Below are positions 24,507-32,450 of a stretch of DNA of 34,948 bases, in pieces. Positions within the stretch are counted from its first letter, which is position 1. Each line of letters begins with the position of its first letter. Under the pieces are notes generated by a model. It searched no databases. It saw only the letters and a program-made list of their open reading frames with translations, and was not told the DNA's origin. The stretch is from Oxalobacteraceae bacterium (GTDB lineage Bacteria; Pseudomonadota; Gammaproteobacteria; Burkholderiales; Burkholderiaceae_D), in contig OMID01000027.1 in NCBI GenBank assembly GCA_900299005.1, positions 1 to 34,948 on the forward strand, written 5' to 3'. The translations under genes were made by a program, and so were the position numbers.

Positions 24507-24528
24507 GAGCCTGTGATGTGGCAGGCTC
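24507..24528. terminator. Hairpin between convergent kup and ggt genes
   Basis: GAGCCTG and CAGGCTC form a 7-bp stem around an 8-nt loop in the 143-bp gap between the two convergent genes. It could act as a bidirectional terminator, but neither side has a T-tract. Confidence 0.4.
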
Positions 24529-24583
24529 CCATGTCGTACAGCGATGCTGGCTCGCCACCGAATAGGTTGTTGTGATCTCCTCC

Positions 24584-26335
24584 CTAGTCGCCCGCCGCGA
24601 CGCCCTCGCGTCGCGGGTCGGCGCCACCGCTGAGACCCTCACGTGTTTTCATAATCGCCTGCACACCGCTGGGCATAGGCAGCAGGCTGATACGGTGACC
24701 TTTGTCACGCAAGCGGCTGACCAGGGTTTCCAGTTCGGTGCCTCGCTCGAGCTCGCTGTCGCGGTTGCGACTGCCCATATTCGGATGCGCTATCGCCTGC
24801 TGAACATCCATGCCCCAATCGATCACGCCGATCAATGTCTTCGCCACAAAATTAATGATTGCGCTGCCACCGGGCGATCCCGTCAGCAGATACAGCTCGC
24901 CGTTGCGGGTTACGATCATGGGCGCCATCGCGCTGCGCGGCCGTTTGCCGGGCTCGACACGATTGGCCACCCTGATTCCCTGCGAATCGCGTGGCGAAAG
25001 AGAAAAATCTGTCAGCTGATTGTTCAGCAAAAAACCCCGCACAAAAATCTTGCTGCCAAATTCGGATTCGATCGTGCTGGTCATTGAGACGCCGTTACCA
25101 TACGTGTCGACCGCAACCAGATGCGTCGTCGATGGCAAGTCGGGCGCATTATCTCGACCCCGCCATGCAAGAAACCGTACCGGATCACCGGGTAAAGCCG
25201 TGCCCATGCTGAGGCGACTGTCGATCTGTGCGCCACGCTGACGCAGGTACCCAGGATCTAGCAGTGCCCTGACAGGCACGCGTACAAAATCGGGGTCTGC
25301 CAGATAACGATCTCGGTCAGCATAGGCCAGACGCCCCGCCTCGGCGAAGTAATGCACCGCCTCCAGCGACAAGGGCATCATCTCGTCCACCCGGTGCTGT
25401 TCAAGCATGCCCAACATCTGCAGCACCGCAATACCACCGGATGACGGTGGACCCATCCCACACAAGTCCAGCTTGCGGTACTGAGCACACACCGGGGTAC
25501 GCTCGAGCGGGCGATAGCGCGCGAGATCGTCGAGACTGAGATCGCCAGGCTGAGGATGCGAGCGCACCGCCTGCACGATGTCATGGGCAATGTCTCCAAG
25601 GTAGAACGCATTTGCCCCCTGCGCTGCCACCTGACGAAGCACCTCGGCGAATACCGGATTCTTCAAAAGATACCCCACGGGTGCCGCTTGGCCGTCCGGA
25701 TAAAAATAGGCCCTGGCCGCTGCCTGCGCATAGAGCGCACGGTTACCTTCGATCTGGGCGTGCAAGCGGCGAGAGACAGGAAAGCCCTGCTCTGCCAAGC
25801 GAATCGCCGGCTCGAACAAGCGCGCCCAGGGCAAGCGGCCCTGATGGCGATGCGCCAGCTCCAGCACGCGCAACAGGCCGGGCGTACCGACTGCCAGACC
25901 GCTATTGACCGCATCCATAAAACCCACTGGTTTCCCATCGGCGATGAAGCGATCCTCATGGGCTGCGCCGGGCGCAGTTTCGCGCCCATCGTAGCTGCGC
26001 ACGCGCCGACTGCCTGCCTCGTAGGTCAGCATGAAGGCGCCCCCGCCCAGTCCGGAAGATTGGGGCTCCACCAGCGCCAGAACCAGCTGCATGGCAATCG
26101 CAGAGTCCACCGCCGAGCCACCCGCTCTCAATACCCACTGGCCTGCTTCGGTCGCCAAGGGGTTAGCGGAGGCAACCATCCAGCGCTTGGCGCGCACCAG
26201 CGTTTTGGGCGAGGGCGCCGTCGCTGCTTCGGGACTGGCATCGGGCGACTCGGGTGTCCTGGCCTGTGTTGCCGAGCACAGGGTCAGCGCCAGCATCAAA
26301 CCTAGCGGCCGGAGGGGATGAATCAATCGGTTCAT
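24584..26335 (-). CDS. ggt: Gamma-glutamyltransferase (periplasmic)
   Basis: A 583-aa Ntn hydrolase that cleaves or transfers the gamma-glutamyl group of glutathione in the periplasm. It has a Sec signal peptide (residues 1-25, ending in TQA), the QSSGLGGGAFML motif (about 92-103), the autoprocessing nucleophile Thr403 in STTHLVAVD, and the GSPGGSAIINFV motif, then ADPRREGVA near the C-terminus. All key residues are present, so an active, self-cleaving enzyme is expected. The ATG at 26335 gives a clean signal peptide; the frame is open to 26446, with a second ATG at 26389. No ribosome site is obvious. It is divergent from the motB-like gene, with 171 bp between the starts. Confidence 0.93.
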   Translation of the reverse strand: MNRLIHPLRPLGLMLALTLCSATQARTPESPDASPEAATAPSPKTLVRAKRWMVASANPLATEAGQWVLRAGGSAVDSAIAMQLVLALVEPQSSGLGGGAFMLTYEAGSRRVRSYDGRETAPGAAHEDRFIADGKPVGFMDAVNSGLAVGTPGLLRVLELAHRHQGRLPWARLFEPAIRLAEQGFPVSRRLHAQIEGNRALYAQAAARAYFYPDGQAAPVGYLLKNPVFAEVLRQVAAQGANAFYLGDIAHDIVQAVRSHPQPGDLSLDDLARYRPLERTPVCAQYRKLDLCGMGPPSSGGIAVLQMLGMLEQHRVDEMMPLSLEAVHYFAEAGRLAYADRDRYLADPDFVRVPVRALLDPGYLRQRGAQIDSRLSMGTALPGDPVRFLAWRGRDNAPDLPSTTHLVAVDTYGNGVSMTSTIESEFGSKIFVRGFLLNNQLTDFSLSPRDSQGIRVANRVEPGKRPRSAMAPMIVTRNGELYLLTGSPGGSAIINFVAKTLIGVIDWGMDVQQAIAHPNMGSRNRDSELERGTELETLVSRLRDKGHRISLLPMPSGVQAIMKTREGLSGGADPRREGVAAGD

Positions 26336-26506
26336 GGCAGAGGCAATAGGCGCACGGAAGTAGCAAACGACCAGTCGGAATGATGCCATTAAGAAATTGT
26401 GCGGTATGATCTTGCCGAAAGCAAACGGTTGGCGGCGCTTGCGCACGCTTCATTTCCCCCGATTGCTGCCGATTTATCAGTCTCATCGTCTGACCGGGAA
26501 ATCAGG

Positions 26507-27511
26507 ATGGCTGAGGAAGCCGAAGAACAAAAACCTGCCGAAGGCGCCGAGGGTGCACCGCCTCCGCCAGCCGAAGCTCCCGCCGCGGAGGCTGCGCCGG
26601 GGCTGGAGCCCATCGTCAAGAAAAAGAAGATCGACGGCGACCATGCCGGCGCTCATGGCGGTGCGTGGAAGATCGCGCTGGCTGACATGATGACGGCGAT
26701 GATGGCGTTCTTCCTGCTTATGTGGCTGCTAGGCTCGACCAACGAAGACCAGCGCAAAAGCATTGCCGACTACTTCAAGCCGACCTCGCACAGCAACGTG
26801 ACCATGAGCGAGCGTCCGGGGCCCGGCGGCCTCATGGGTGGCTTTTCTGTGATGGACAGCGACGGCATGCCCTATGCCGGCAAGACCACCAGCGTGTTCG
26901 AGCGCGAGACACCGCGCTCCGAGGCAGGCACCCAGTCCGGCGATGGCAAGACCAAGGACGAGACCAAAGATAAAAACCCGGACGAACTCTCAGCCGAGGA
27001 GCGCCAGCGCATCGCTGCGGAAGCCGACCAGAAAGCCTTCGACAAACTGGAAAAAGAAGTGCGCGAAAGTCTGTCGCTGAACAAAGAACTGGAGAAAATC
27101 AAAGATCAGGTGAAATTCATCCGCGAAAAAGATGGCCTGCGCATCGAGGTCATCGATAAAGCTGACTTCTCGATGTTTGGCCTGGGCACCAACAAAATGC
27201 AGGGCAAAGCCATGGCCCTGATTCGCGAAGTCGCTAAATCACTGGCAGTGATCCCCAACAAGGTCGCAATACGCGGCCACACCGACAGCCTCGCCTATGA
27301 CGATGGCACCAATAGCAACTGGTCATTGTCGGGTATGCGCGCAGAAACCACGCGGCGCCTGTTGCAGGAGGCCGGCCTCCCGGAGAGCCGTTTTCAGCGC
27401 ATCGAAGGGGTCGCGGACACCGTGCCCTATGTACCAAACAATCCTGCGGATCCGCGCAATCGCCGCATCAGCATCACCATCCTGTATCAGGATGCCGCCG
27501 CCAAGGCCTGA
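26507..27511 (+). CDS. MotB-like flagellar stator protein (OmpA-family), without adjacent motA
   Basis: A 334-aa membrane protein that normally pairs with MotA to form the ion channel of the flagellar stator. Residues 1-37 are a Glu/Ala/Pro-rich cytosolic tail followed by KKKK; the single membrane helix ADMMTAMMAFFLLMWLL (59-75) contains Asp60, the proton-binding aspartate of MotB. A Gly/Met/acidic linker with coiled-coil character (about 120-215) leads to the OmpA-like peptidoglycan-binding domain (about 215-330) with RGHTDS and NPADPRNRRISI. The GGAWKIALADMMTAMM phrase with Lys/His-rich upstream resembles the alphaproteobacterial-type MotB. No motA or other flagellar gene is present here. 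The ATG at 26507 was chosen as the start of the acidic tail. It is followed by a periplasmic protein gene. Confidence 0.82.
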   Translation: MAEEAEEQKPAEGAEGAPPPPAEAPAAEAAPGLEPIVKKKKIDGDHAGAHGGAWKIALADMMTAMMAFFLLMWLLGSTNEDQRKSIADYFKPTSHSNVTMSERPGPGGLMGGFSVMDSDGMPYAGKTTSVFERETPRSEAGTQSGDGKTKDETKDKNPDELSAEERQRIAAEADQKAFDKLEKEVRESLSLNKELEKIKDQVKFIREKDGLRIEVIDKADFSMFGLGTNKMQGKAMALIREVAKSLAVIPNKVAIRGHTDSLAYDDGTNSNWSLSGMRAETTRRLLQEAGLPESRFQRIEGVADTVPYVPNNPADPRNRRISITILYQDAAAKA

Positions 27512-27536
27512 TCCGGCGCTAATTCAGGGCTAAGCC

Positions 27537-28115
27537 ATGCGCACCTTTTCCTTATGCCTGAGCCTGTTAATGCCGCTCGTCGCTGGCAGCGTGCTAGCGC
27601 AAAACACGCCAGCGGCAGGCGCCAAACCCGGCGAACAAAAAGCCGCAGAACAAAAAACGGGAGAGCCAAAACCCCCTGCAGCCCCCGCGGACAAGAACGC
27701 AAAACAACCGGCCAACGGCAAGCCCGCAGACGCCAAGGCTGCGGCCCAACCCGGAAACGCCAAAATCCCAGACAGCGCTGCTTCGTTCACTGCAGAGAAA
27801 GACCCGCGCAAGAACCTCAAGGCCGATGGCCCGCCTTGCGTGGTCGCGGAATTTCGCGCGCTCGGTATTGATGTGCATGATCCCGCGAAGCGTCGCACTC
27901 AGGCGATGGCCTGGCTGAAAAAGCGCGCAAAAAACTGCTCGGTGGATCAGTTGCTCATGATCAGAAACAACCGCTCACAATGGATGGGTACGGCAGACTC
28001 GGCCACCATGGCGGCCGAAGTCGATGCCTTGCTGGAGGTGTTTGCGGCAGATAACCCGCAGGTCGCGGCCCTTTTGTACGGCACCGTACAGCCGCCTTCC
28101 GAGGGAAGCAAATAA
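27537..28115 (+). CDS. Periplasmic protein with Ala/Lys/Pro-rich linker, downstream of the motB-like gene
   Basis: I do not recognise the family. The 192-aa product has a Sec signal peptide (about residues 1-22, ending in VLA-QN), a low-complexity linker rich in Ala, Lys, Pro and Glu (about 25-85), and a compact C-terminal domain (about 95-185) with two Cys residues (GPPCVVAEF and AKNCSVDQLL) that may form a disulfide. It begins 25 bp after the motB-like gene and is presumably in the same operon. In rhizobia, periplasmic MotC is encoded after motB and assists it; this smaller protein has no visible similarity but occupies the same position. A peptidoglycan or stator accessory role is speculative. 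Confidence 0.7.
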   Translation: MRTFSLCLSLLMPLVAGSVLAQNTPAAGAKPGEQKAAEQKTGEPKPPAAPADKNAKQPANGKPADAKAAAQPGNAKIPDSAASFTAEKDPRKNLKADGPPCVVAEFRALGIDVHDPAKRRTQAMAWLKKRAKNCSVDQLLMIRNNRSQWMGTADSATMAAEVDALLEVFAADNPQVAALLYGTVQPPSEGSK

Positions 28116-28194
28116 GACAGCCAGCGCACTAGGCTCAGACAACTAGGTGCGGATGTGCGCAGAGGGACGCTAGGTCCTCAGGGAACGGAAATCC

Positions 28195-29064
28195 TCAGCC
28201 GTCTCTGCCCATCATCAGAAAGGACGGGATCGCGGCCTTGATCCGCGTGCGTGCCACAGGCATCCGCTCGGCGTCATTGGCCGACGTACGCGGCACCGGC
28301 TCGGGCGTGGAATTACGAACCGCGCGGAAGCGATCAAGAATGGAACCGCTCACCTTGTGGGTCAGTGCCGCTTGCTTGGACGACTGGCGGATGTCGGCTT
28401 CGGTCTGACCGAGCTGCTCAATCGAGCGTCCGAAGTCGAGAAAATTCTCCCGAATCTCCTGATTGGAGGTCATTACAAAGAACTCATTGCCGAAAAACTC
28501 CCCGGCGCTGTTGCTGTACATGACCGGCGGCGACAAGAAGAAGCCCGCATTGAAGGACTTCGAGAAAATGCCCTCATAGGTGTTCAGATTGTCCACTCGA
28601 CTGGGAACGATCACCAGCTTGGGCGGATTGCGCAGACGGGAATTAAAGACAAACGAGAAACGATTCACGAATTCCAGCGTGCTGTCCAACTCGACGCGCG
28701 AGAGCGAACTCGGCACCAGCACGAGATCAAACTCGAAGAGAAAATCCGGGGGCAGCACGTCGGCCCAGGTGAGATCGGCGATCACCACTTCCATCGTGTC
28801 GACCGATTTGCGCAGCGCCTCCTTGGCTTTTAGCAGCGCAACACCCGATCCTTTGGCATTTGGCAGGTCAACGGTCTGGCAATTGATGCCGATCGGGTAG
28901 GCTTTTTTCACCCATTTCCCGGACGTGGCCTGATGGTCAAAATCAATCAGAGAAGTCTTTTTACCCGATATATAGGCAAAATAGGCCGCAAGATTGGCAG
29001 ATACAGTGCTTTTGCCGACCCCACCCTTTTGGCTGGTGATGAGAATTCTAAGTGCCTTGCTCAT
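28195..29064 (-). CDS. ParA/MinD-like ATPase
   Basis: A 289-aa cytosolic P-loop ATPase. The deviant Walker A KGGVGKST lies at residues 13-20, with Lys13 as the signature lysine; Walker A' is IDFDHQATSG (about 40-49), and Walker B is VVIADLTWAD. This pattern matches ParA-type proteins that position plasmids, chromosomes or polar protein complexes. The C-terminal 50 residues are Arg/Pro/Ala-rich and extend beyond the usual domain. The ATG at 29064 has AGAGGA upstream; the open frame reaches 29115. No parB or parS-like sequence is recognised. It is divergent from a coiled-coil gene, which may be its partner, and convergent with the motB-like operon. Cargo is unknown. Confidence 0.85.
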   Translation of the reverse strand: MSKALRILITSQKGGVGKSTVSANLAAYFAYISGKKTSLIDFDHQATSGKWVKKAYPIGINCQTVDLPNAKGSGVALLKAKEALRKSVDTMEVVIADLTWADVLPPDFLFEFDLVLVPSSLSRVELDSTLEFVNRFSFVFNSRLRNPPKLVIVPSRVDNLNTYEGIFSKSFNAGFFLSPPVMYSNSAGEFFGNEFFVMTSNQEIRENFLDFGRSIEQLGQTEADIRQSSKQAALTHKVSGSILDRFRAVRNSTPEPVPRTSANDAERMPVARTRIKAAIPSFLMMGRDG

Positions 29065-29260
29065 GAGATTCCTCTGATTTTGATGCAAGCCTTTGATTTT
29101 GAGGCACATTCCCAAAGAAAATATTGCCTTGGGGGAAATTTTGCCATAATATAACTCGGAGTATAGATCAATATTTTTTGATTATTCAATACTTTTTTGA
29201 GCCTCACTCGGCATCGAAAAAGGCAAGGCCGAAACGCTGTTTTAATAAAGGGATTCGAAT
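29065..29260. promoter_or_regulatory. AT-rich divergent region between the ParA-like and coiled-coil genes
   Basis: 196 bp, clearly richer in A and T than the surrounding sequence, especially 29145-29205, which holds long T runs. It must contain promoters for both genes and would be a natural binding site for a nucleoid protein or for a ParA-partner. No unambiguous -35/-10 pair was picked. Confidence 0.45.
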
Positions 29261-29743
29261 ATGGCAAAAGCATCGTCAAAACCGACCATGATGCGCTTTG
29301 AACCCAAGACCGGATGGGCCGAGGCTGACACATCGCAAACGGCTGAGGTGGTGTCGATCGCCGACCATCCGCGCATGGAGGCACGCATCGAACCCCGCGT
29401 AGAACCGCTGACCGATGAAGCCTATTCTGCAGAGGCACTGGTCAATCTGGGTGAATCGATTCAGGATGTGTTCGACAGTCTGAAGATCAACGACCCCCGA
29501 CTGCAGGCGTGGACGCAGGTGCATGCGGCGATCAAACTGATTGGTACCAAGCTGCAAGAAAAAAAAGCGCTTGAAGAACGTATCGTCGCTCTGGGCAAGG
29601 AAATCGAGAGTGTGCGACACCTGGCATCGGAGCTGGTGGTCTCTGCCTATCGCAGTGAGCAGGAAGTGCATGAGACATCCAAGCTTCGTTTGCAGATTGC
29701 CGAGTCGCTCAGCGACAAACTGGTGTCTGCCCTGAAAGGCTGA
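29261..29743 (+). CDS. Coiled-coil protein divergent from the ParA-like gene
   Basis: I do not recognise the family. The 160-aa soluble protein has a flexible, charged N-terminus (residues 1-55) and a long heptad-rich helical region (about 60-158), with segments such as KLQEKKALEERIVALGKEIESVRHL that look like a coiled coil. There is no HTH, so it is not a classical ParB. Small coiled-coil adaptors often link ParA-like ATPases to their cargo, which fits its position divergent from the ParA-like gene. AAAGGGA lies about 12 nt before the ATG. A small two-helix membrane protein follows 13 bp downstream on the same strand. Confidence 0.75.
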   Translation: MAKASSKPTMMRFEPKTGWAEADTSQTAEVVSIADHPRMEARIEPRVEPLTDEAYSAEALVNLGESIQDVFDSLKINDPRLQAWTQVHAAIKLIGTKLQEKKALEERIVALGKEIESVRHLASELVVSAYRSEQEVHETSKLRLQIAESLSDKLVSALKG

Positions 29744-29756
29744 GGATCACGCGCGA

Positions 29757-30143
29757 ATGCAACAGGTTCGTTCACGCCGCGCCTCCTCACTGTTGACACT
29801 CAACTGGTTGCTCTTCTTCGCGGTATCCCTCTGGATATCTGTCGCACAGGGCAATCTGCTGTGGTGGCTGCGACTCTACTGGGGAAGCTGGCTCAGTGAT
29901 TTTGCCGCACTGCCTGCCCTCGGACAGATACCGGCAGGTAGCGTATGGATACTTTGGCTGATCATTAGCCTGGTCACGACGGCGGTCTATTTACCGGCGG
30001 GTCGCACCATCGACACCCCCGAAATCCCCCCCGCAGAGTCCGACGCTCGCAAGCAGCTCATTCCCAATGCCGAGCTGATGGACGCACGTCCGGAATTGAA
30101 AGAAAAAATCCTGCGGCTGCACCAGTCGCTGGACAAGATCTGA
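29757..30143 (+). CDS. Small two-helix membrane protein following the coiled-coil gene
   Basis: A 128-aa protein with two predicted membrane helices (about residues 12-30 and 63-79), separated by a Trp/Leu-rich loop, and a charged cytosolic C-terminal tail of about 45 residues ending in ELKEKILRLHQSLDKI, which may form a short coiled coil. I know no family for it. The short 13-bp gap to the coiled-coil gene indicates an operon. It could be the membrane anchor for a complex organised by the ParA-like ATPase, but that is inferred from order alone. Confidence 0.68.
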   Translation: MQQVRSRRASSLLTLNWLLFFAVSLWISVAQGNLLWWLRLYWGSWLSDFAALPALGQIPAGSVWILWLIISLVTTAVYLPAGRTIDTPEIPPAESDARKQLIPNAELMDARPELKEKILRLHQSLDKI

Positions 30144-30182
30144 CCCACTTGGCCGCCCATTGCCGAGCGCGGGTCGAGTCAC

Positions 30183-31007
30183 TCAGTGGTTGCTGTGTTT
30201 GCCCGTTGGCGCCGCCGGGGCAGCAGAGGCTGGCGCAGAGGACCCCGCGCCCACCGCATCCGGCATCATCATCTGCACACGCCGACCATTGGTCGCCTGC
30301 GTATGACGCGCATTCATCTTGTAGAGCTTCTTGAATGTCGCCAGCTGCGCGTAAGAGATTTCAATCGGCGTCTTCATCACCTGCCATTTCACATCCTCGG
30401 TACAAGGCGGCGTGGTCAGTGAGCCGATGTAGGCGAAATAGGTCGGATCGCTGGGTAACAGATCCCCGGGATTGAAGCTGGCCAGCGCGACGGTCTTGCC
30501 CTCGATAGAAGGCAGATTGTCGAATACGGGCTTGAGTGCCGCGTTCTCTTTACCCAACTTGATCAGAACGGCCACGACACCCAGCTTGGTGTCCCCGGCG
30601 CGATGCACCAGGTGCACCACCATGTGGCTGGCCATGCCATTGATCTTCTCCTCGCTGGGCGTATGAAAATGAAACTGCACAAGACGGTACTCCAATCCGT
30701 CAAAGCGCGCCGAGCCGGAATTGGTCAGGTTGACCTGAATGGTGTGGCCATTGTTGAGGATCTCTCCAGGGCCCGCCTTGTAACTGAAGGGGATGGGCTT
30801 GAGCCCTCCGCGCTCGGCCTCACGCTCTTCGATGTTGATGGGTGACTGGCGCTTGCCAATGCCACACGTCTTGAACAGGGGATCAAGCTTGCCCCAGCTA
30901 CGAGAACCTTTCTCGCCCTCGTACTCCCATTCCGGATCAGGGCCGCCGGCATGCGCGCAAGCAGCAAGCATCATGGCGACCCATGCAGACAGAAGCTTGA
31001 CTTTCAT
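30183..31007 (-). CDS. Alpha-type carbonic anhydrase, secreted or lipid-anchored
   Basis: A 274-aa zinc enzyme that interconverts CO2 and bicarbonate in the periplasm or outside. The zinc ligands His113 and His115 in QFHFHTPSE and His132 in VVHLVH are present, together with the QSPINI and GSLTTPPCTEDVKW motifs of the alpha class. The N-terminus is a signal peptide; a possible lipobox LAAC (residues 14-17) could give a lipoprotein, or cleavage could occur after AHA. The C-terminus ends in a Ser/Ala/Pro-rich tail of about 20 residues. The ATG at 31007 follows AAAGG. Length and motifs indicate an active enzyme. The nearby methyltransferase gene lies 80 bp upstream on the same strand. Confidence 0.92.
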   Translation of the reverse strand: MKVKLLSAWVAMMLAACAHAGGPDPEWEYEGEKGSRSWGKLDPLFKTCGIGKRQSPINIEEREAERGGLKPIPFSYKAGPGEILNNGHTIQVNLTNSGSARFDGLEYRLVQFHFHTPSEEKINGMASHMVVHLVHRAGDTKLGVVAVLIKLGKENAALKPVFDNLPSIEGKTVALASFNPGDLLPSDPTYFAYIGSLTTPPCTEDVKWQVMKTPIEISYAQLATFKKLYKMNARHTQATNGRRVQMMMPDAVGAGSSAPASAAPAAPTGKHSNH

Positions 31008-31087
31008 TGCTGGCCTTTTCGGAAGAGAACGTAACGGCGAAATTGTACCGGCGAAGTGATCGCCCATCAGGTAATCGACTTTTGCGT

Positions 31088-31849
31088 TCAACACTTGAGC
31101 CCCTTTGGGTCGTCGGGTGGTACCCACCCCGCCTGCAACCAGTGCGCATAATGAGGAAGAAAAGGCCAGGCAATCAGGCGAGTCTGGGCACCTGAAGGGA
31201 AGACATTCGAGGTCAGGTGATCCATCCACTCACCGCTGCCGCCCACCTGCGCGAGCAAACGCTTGTGCAGCGGCGTGCCCGTCAGCCCATCGACGGTCAT
31301 TCCTTGCGGGGAGTTCATCGCCACAAAGCTCATCTGGGGCTCCGATGGCCTTCGGCCCGGCTCAACCGGCCCGGAAAACAGATCATGCACACTACCCCAG
31401 TCACGTCCCGCAAGTCGTTCGGCCATGCGCTCAAGCGCGCGCTCGGCAAGATCCAGCGCCGGTACGCGGTACACCTGCTGGCCGAGCACATTATCAAAGA
31501 ACACGCTGGCCGCAGGATGCTCTGCCAGTAGCGTTTCGAGCGCGTGCATGGCGTCAAGCTGTACCGCCTGAAACTGCGTGCCGGACTGCTGCAAGGCGCG
31601 TGCGTGATTAAAGCGGAACAGTCGTGCCGCATGCGGATCAATATCGACCAGCACTACGCGGCGAAAACGCTGCAGCCAGCGGCCAGACATCATCCAACCC
31701 GCACTGCCACCGATCAGCAGTAGTTCGTCGTGACGAGGCTGGGTACGGTCAAGCCAATCCGCAATCAGATCCGTGGTCAGGCGCCAGTGCCTGCGGCGCA
31801 AAAAAGCACGCAGATGCCAGCGCAGACCACCCGTGGTATCACGCGCCAT
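31088..31849 (-). CDS. Putative class I SAM-dependent methyltransferase
   Basis: A 253-aa soluble protein. LLLIGGSAGW (about residues 43-52) and VVLVDIDPHAARLF (about 63-76) match motif I and the acidic end of strand 2 of class I methyltransferases, where the acidic residue contacts the ribose of SAM. The rest is not similar to any enzyme I can name. The frame is open to a TTG at 31873; I use the ATG at 31849, which has a GAGGG stretch at slightly long spacing. It could also be a spermidine-synthase-like protein. It precedes the carbonic anhydrase gene on the same strand, with 80 bp between them. Confidence 0.7.
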   Translation of the reverse strand: MARDTTGGLRWHLRAFLRRRHWRLTTDLIADWLDRTQPRHDELLLIGGSAGWMMSGRWLQRFRRVVLVDIDPHAARLFRFNHARALQQSGTQFQAVQLDAMHALETLLAEHPAASVFFDNVLGQQVYRVPALDLAERALERMAERLAGRDWGSVHDLFSGPVEPGRRPSEPQMSFVAMNSPQGMTVDGLTGTPLHKRLLAQVGGSGEWMDHLTSNVFPSGAQTRLIAWPFLPHYAHWLQAGWVPPDDPKGLKC

Positions 31850-31912
31850 CGGGAACCGGCCCTCGTGAACCAATGTCGTGAATCCGGGCAGGCACGGCCA
31901 ACGTGTTGGGGT

Positions 31913-32320
31913 TCATCGATTGGGCAGGCCCCCGGTCGCCACGCCCACCGAGGCGCCGATAGCGACGTCCCGCGCGATGTCCGACGCATTTTGTCCTTGG
32001 CCGCCACAGTTATCCGCCATCGTCGACGCCTCAATGCGATCAGCGGCATCCAGTCCAGCATTGACGGCCACCACTGGAAGCAACAGCCCCCCAGAGAGCA
32101 GCAAGATCGCCGGCGTGGCAACCATGGTGGCATCCCGCATGTCCTTATGTCGCTCGCCCGCAGCCAGACTGTTCTGGCAGGTGCGGCTGCTGTACTTCGG
32201 GTGATTGGGATCAAGATAAATCGCTGTCAACTCGGACTGGCTGGCACAGCCGGTCAGAGCGAACCCGAGGACGAGCGCAACGGCAAGGATGGCGGAGGTC
32301 CGACGTAGGGCTTTTCGCAT
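31913..32320 (-). CDS. Small outer-membrane-type lipoprotein, unknown family
   Basis: A 135-aa protein with a lipoprotein signal peptide: positively charged start (MRKALRR), hydrophobic core, lipobox LTGC with Cys25, then a Ser after Ala-Cys so probable export to the outer membrane. The mature part contains one long hydrophobic segment (PAILLLSGGLLLPVVAVNAGL, written here as parts) and Gly-rich C-terminus (GASVGVATGG). It has one further conserved-looking pair of Cys residues (RTCQN and DNCGG). No family recognised. The ATG at 32320 was chosen over 32362 because it begins directly before the charged n-region. It lies 63 bp upstream of the methyltransferase gene on the same strand. Confidence 0.75.
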   Translation of the reverse strand: MRKALRRTSAILAVALVLGFALTGCASQSELTAIYLDPNHPKYSSRTCQNSLAAGERHKDMRDATMVATPAILLLSGGLLLPVVAVNAGLDAADRIEASTMADNCGGQGQNASDIARDVAIGASVGVATGGLPNR

Positions 32321-32450
32321 CACTGGCACAGAACGTAATCCGGAACGGCGCCATTCTGGCAATTTTCAGAATAATTGTAAATAAGAAACTTCTTCGAAAA
32401 TCACGTCCACCAGACCGCCCGACAGGAACGACAGCCGCGGGCCAACCGCG

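Noticed and set aside
24595-24616. Perfect 9-bp GC-rich inverted repeat CCGCGACGC/GCGTCGCGG with a CCTC loop
   Set aside because: It lies inside the end of ggt, where it encodes the conserved ADPRREGVA motif, so it is explained by protein coding; it also has no T-tract.
28195-29064. Plasmid or integrative-element partition locus
   Set aside because: No ParB with HTH, no parS-like repeat, no replication or integration gene; the neighbouring coiled-coil gene is not ParB-like.
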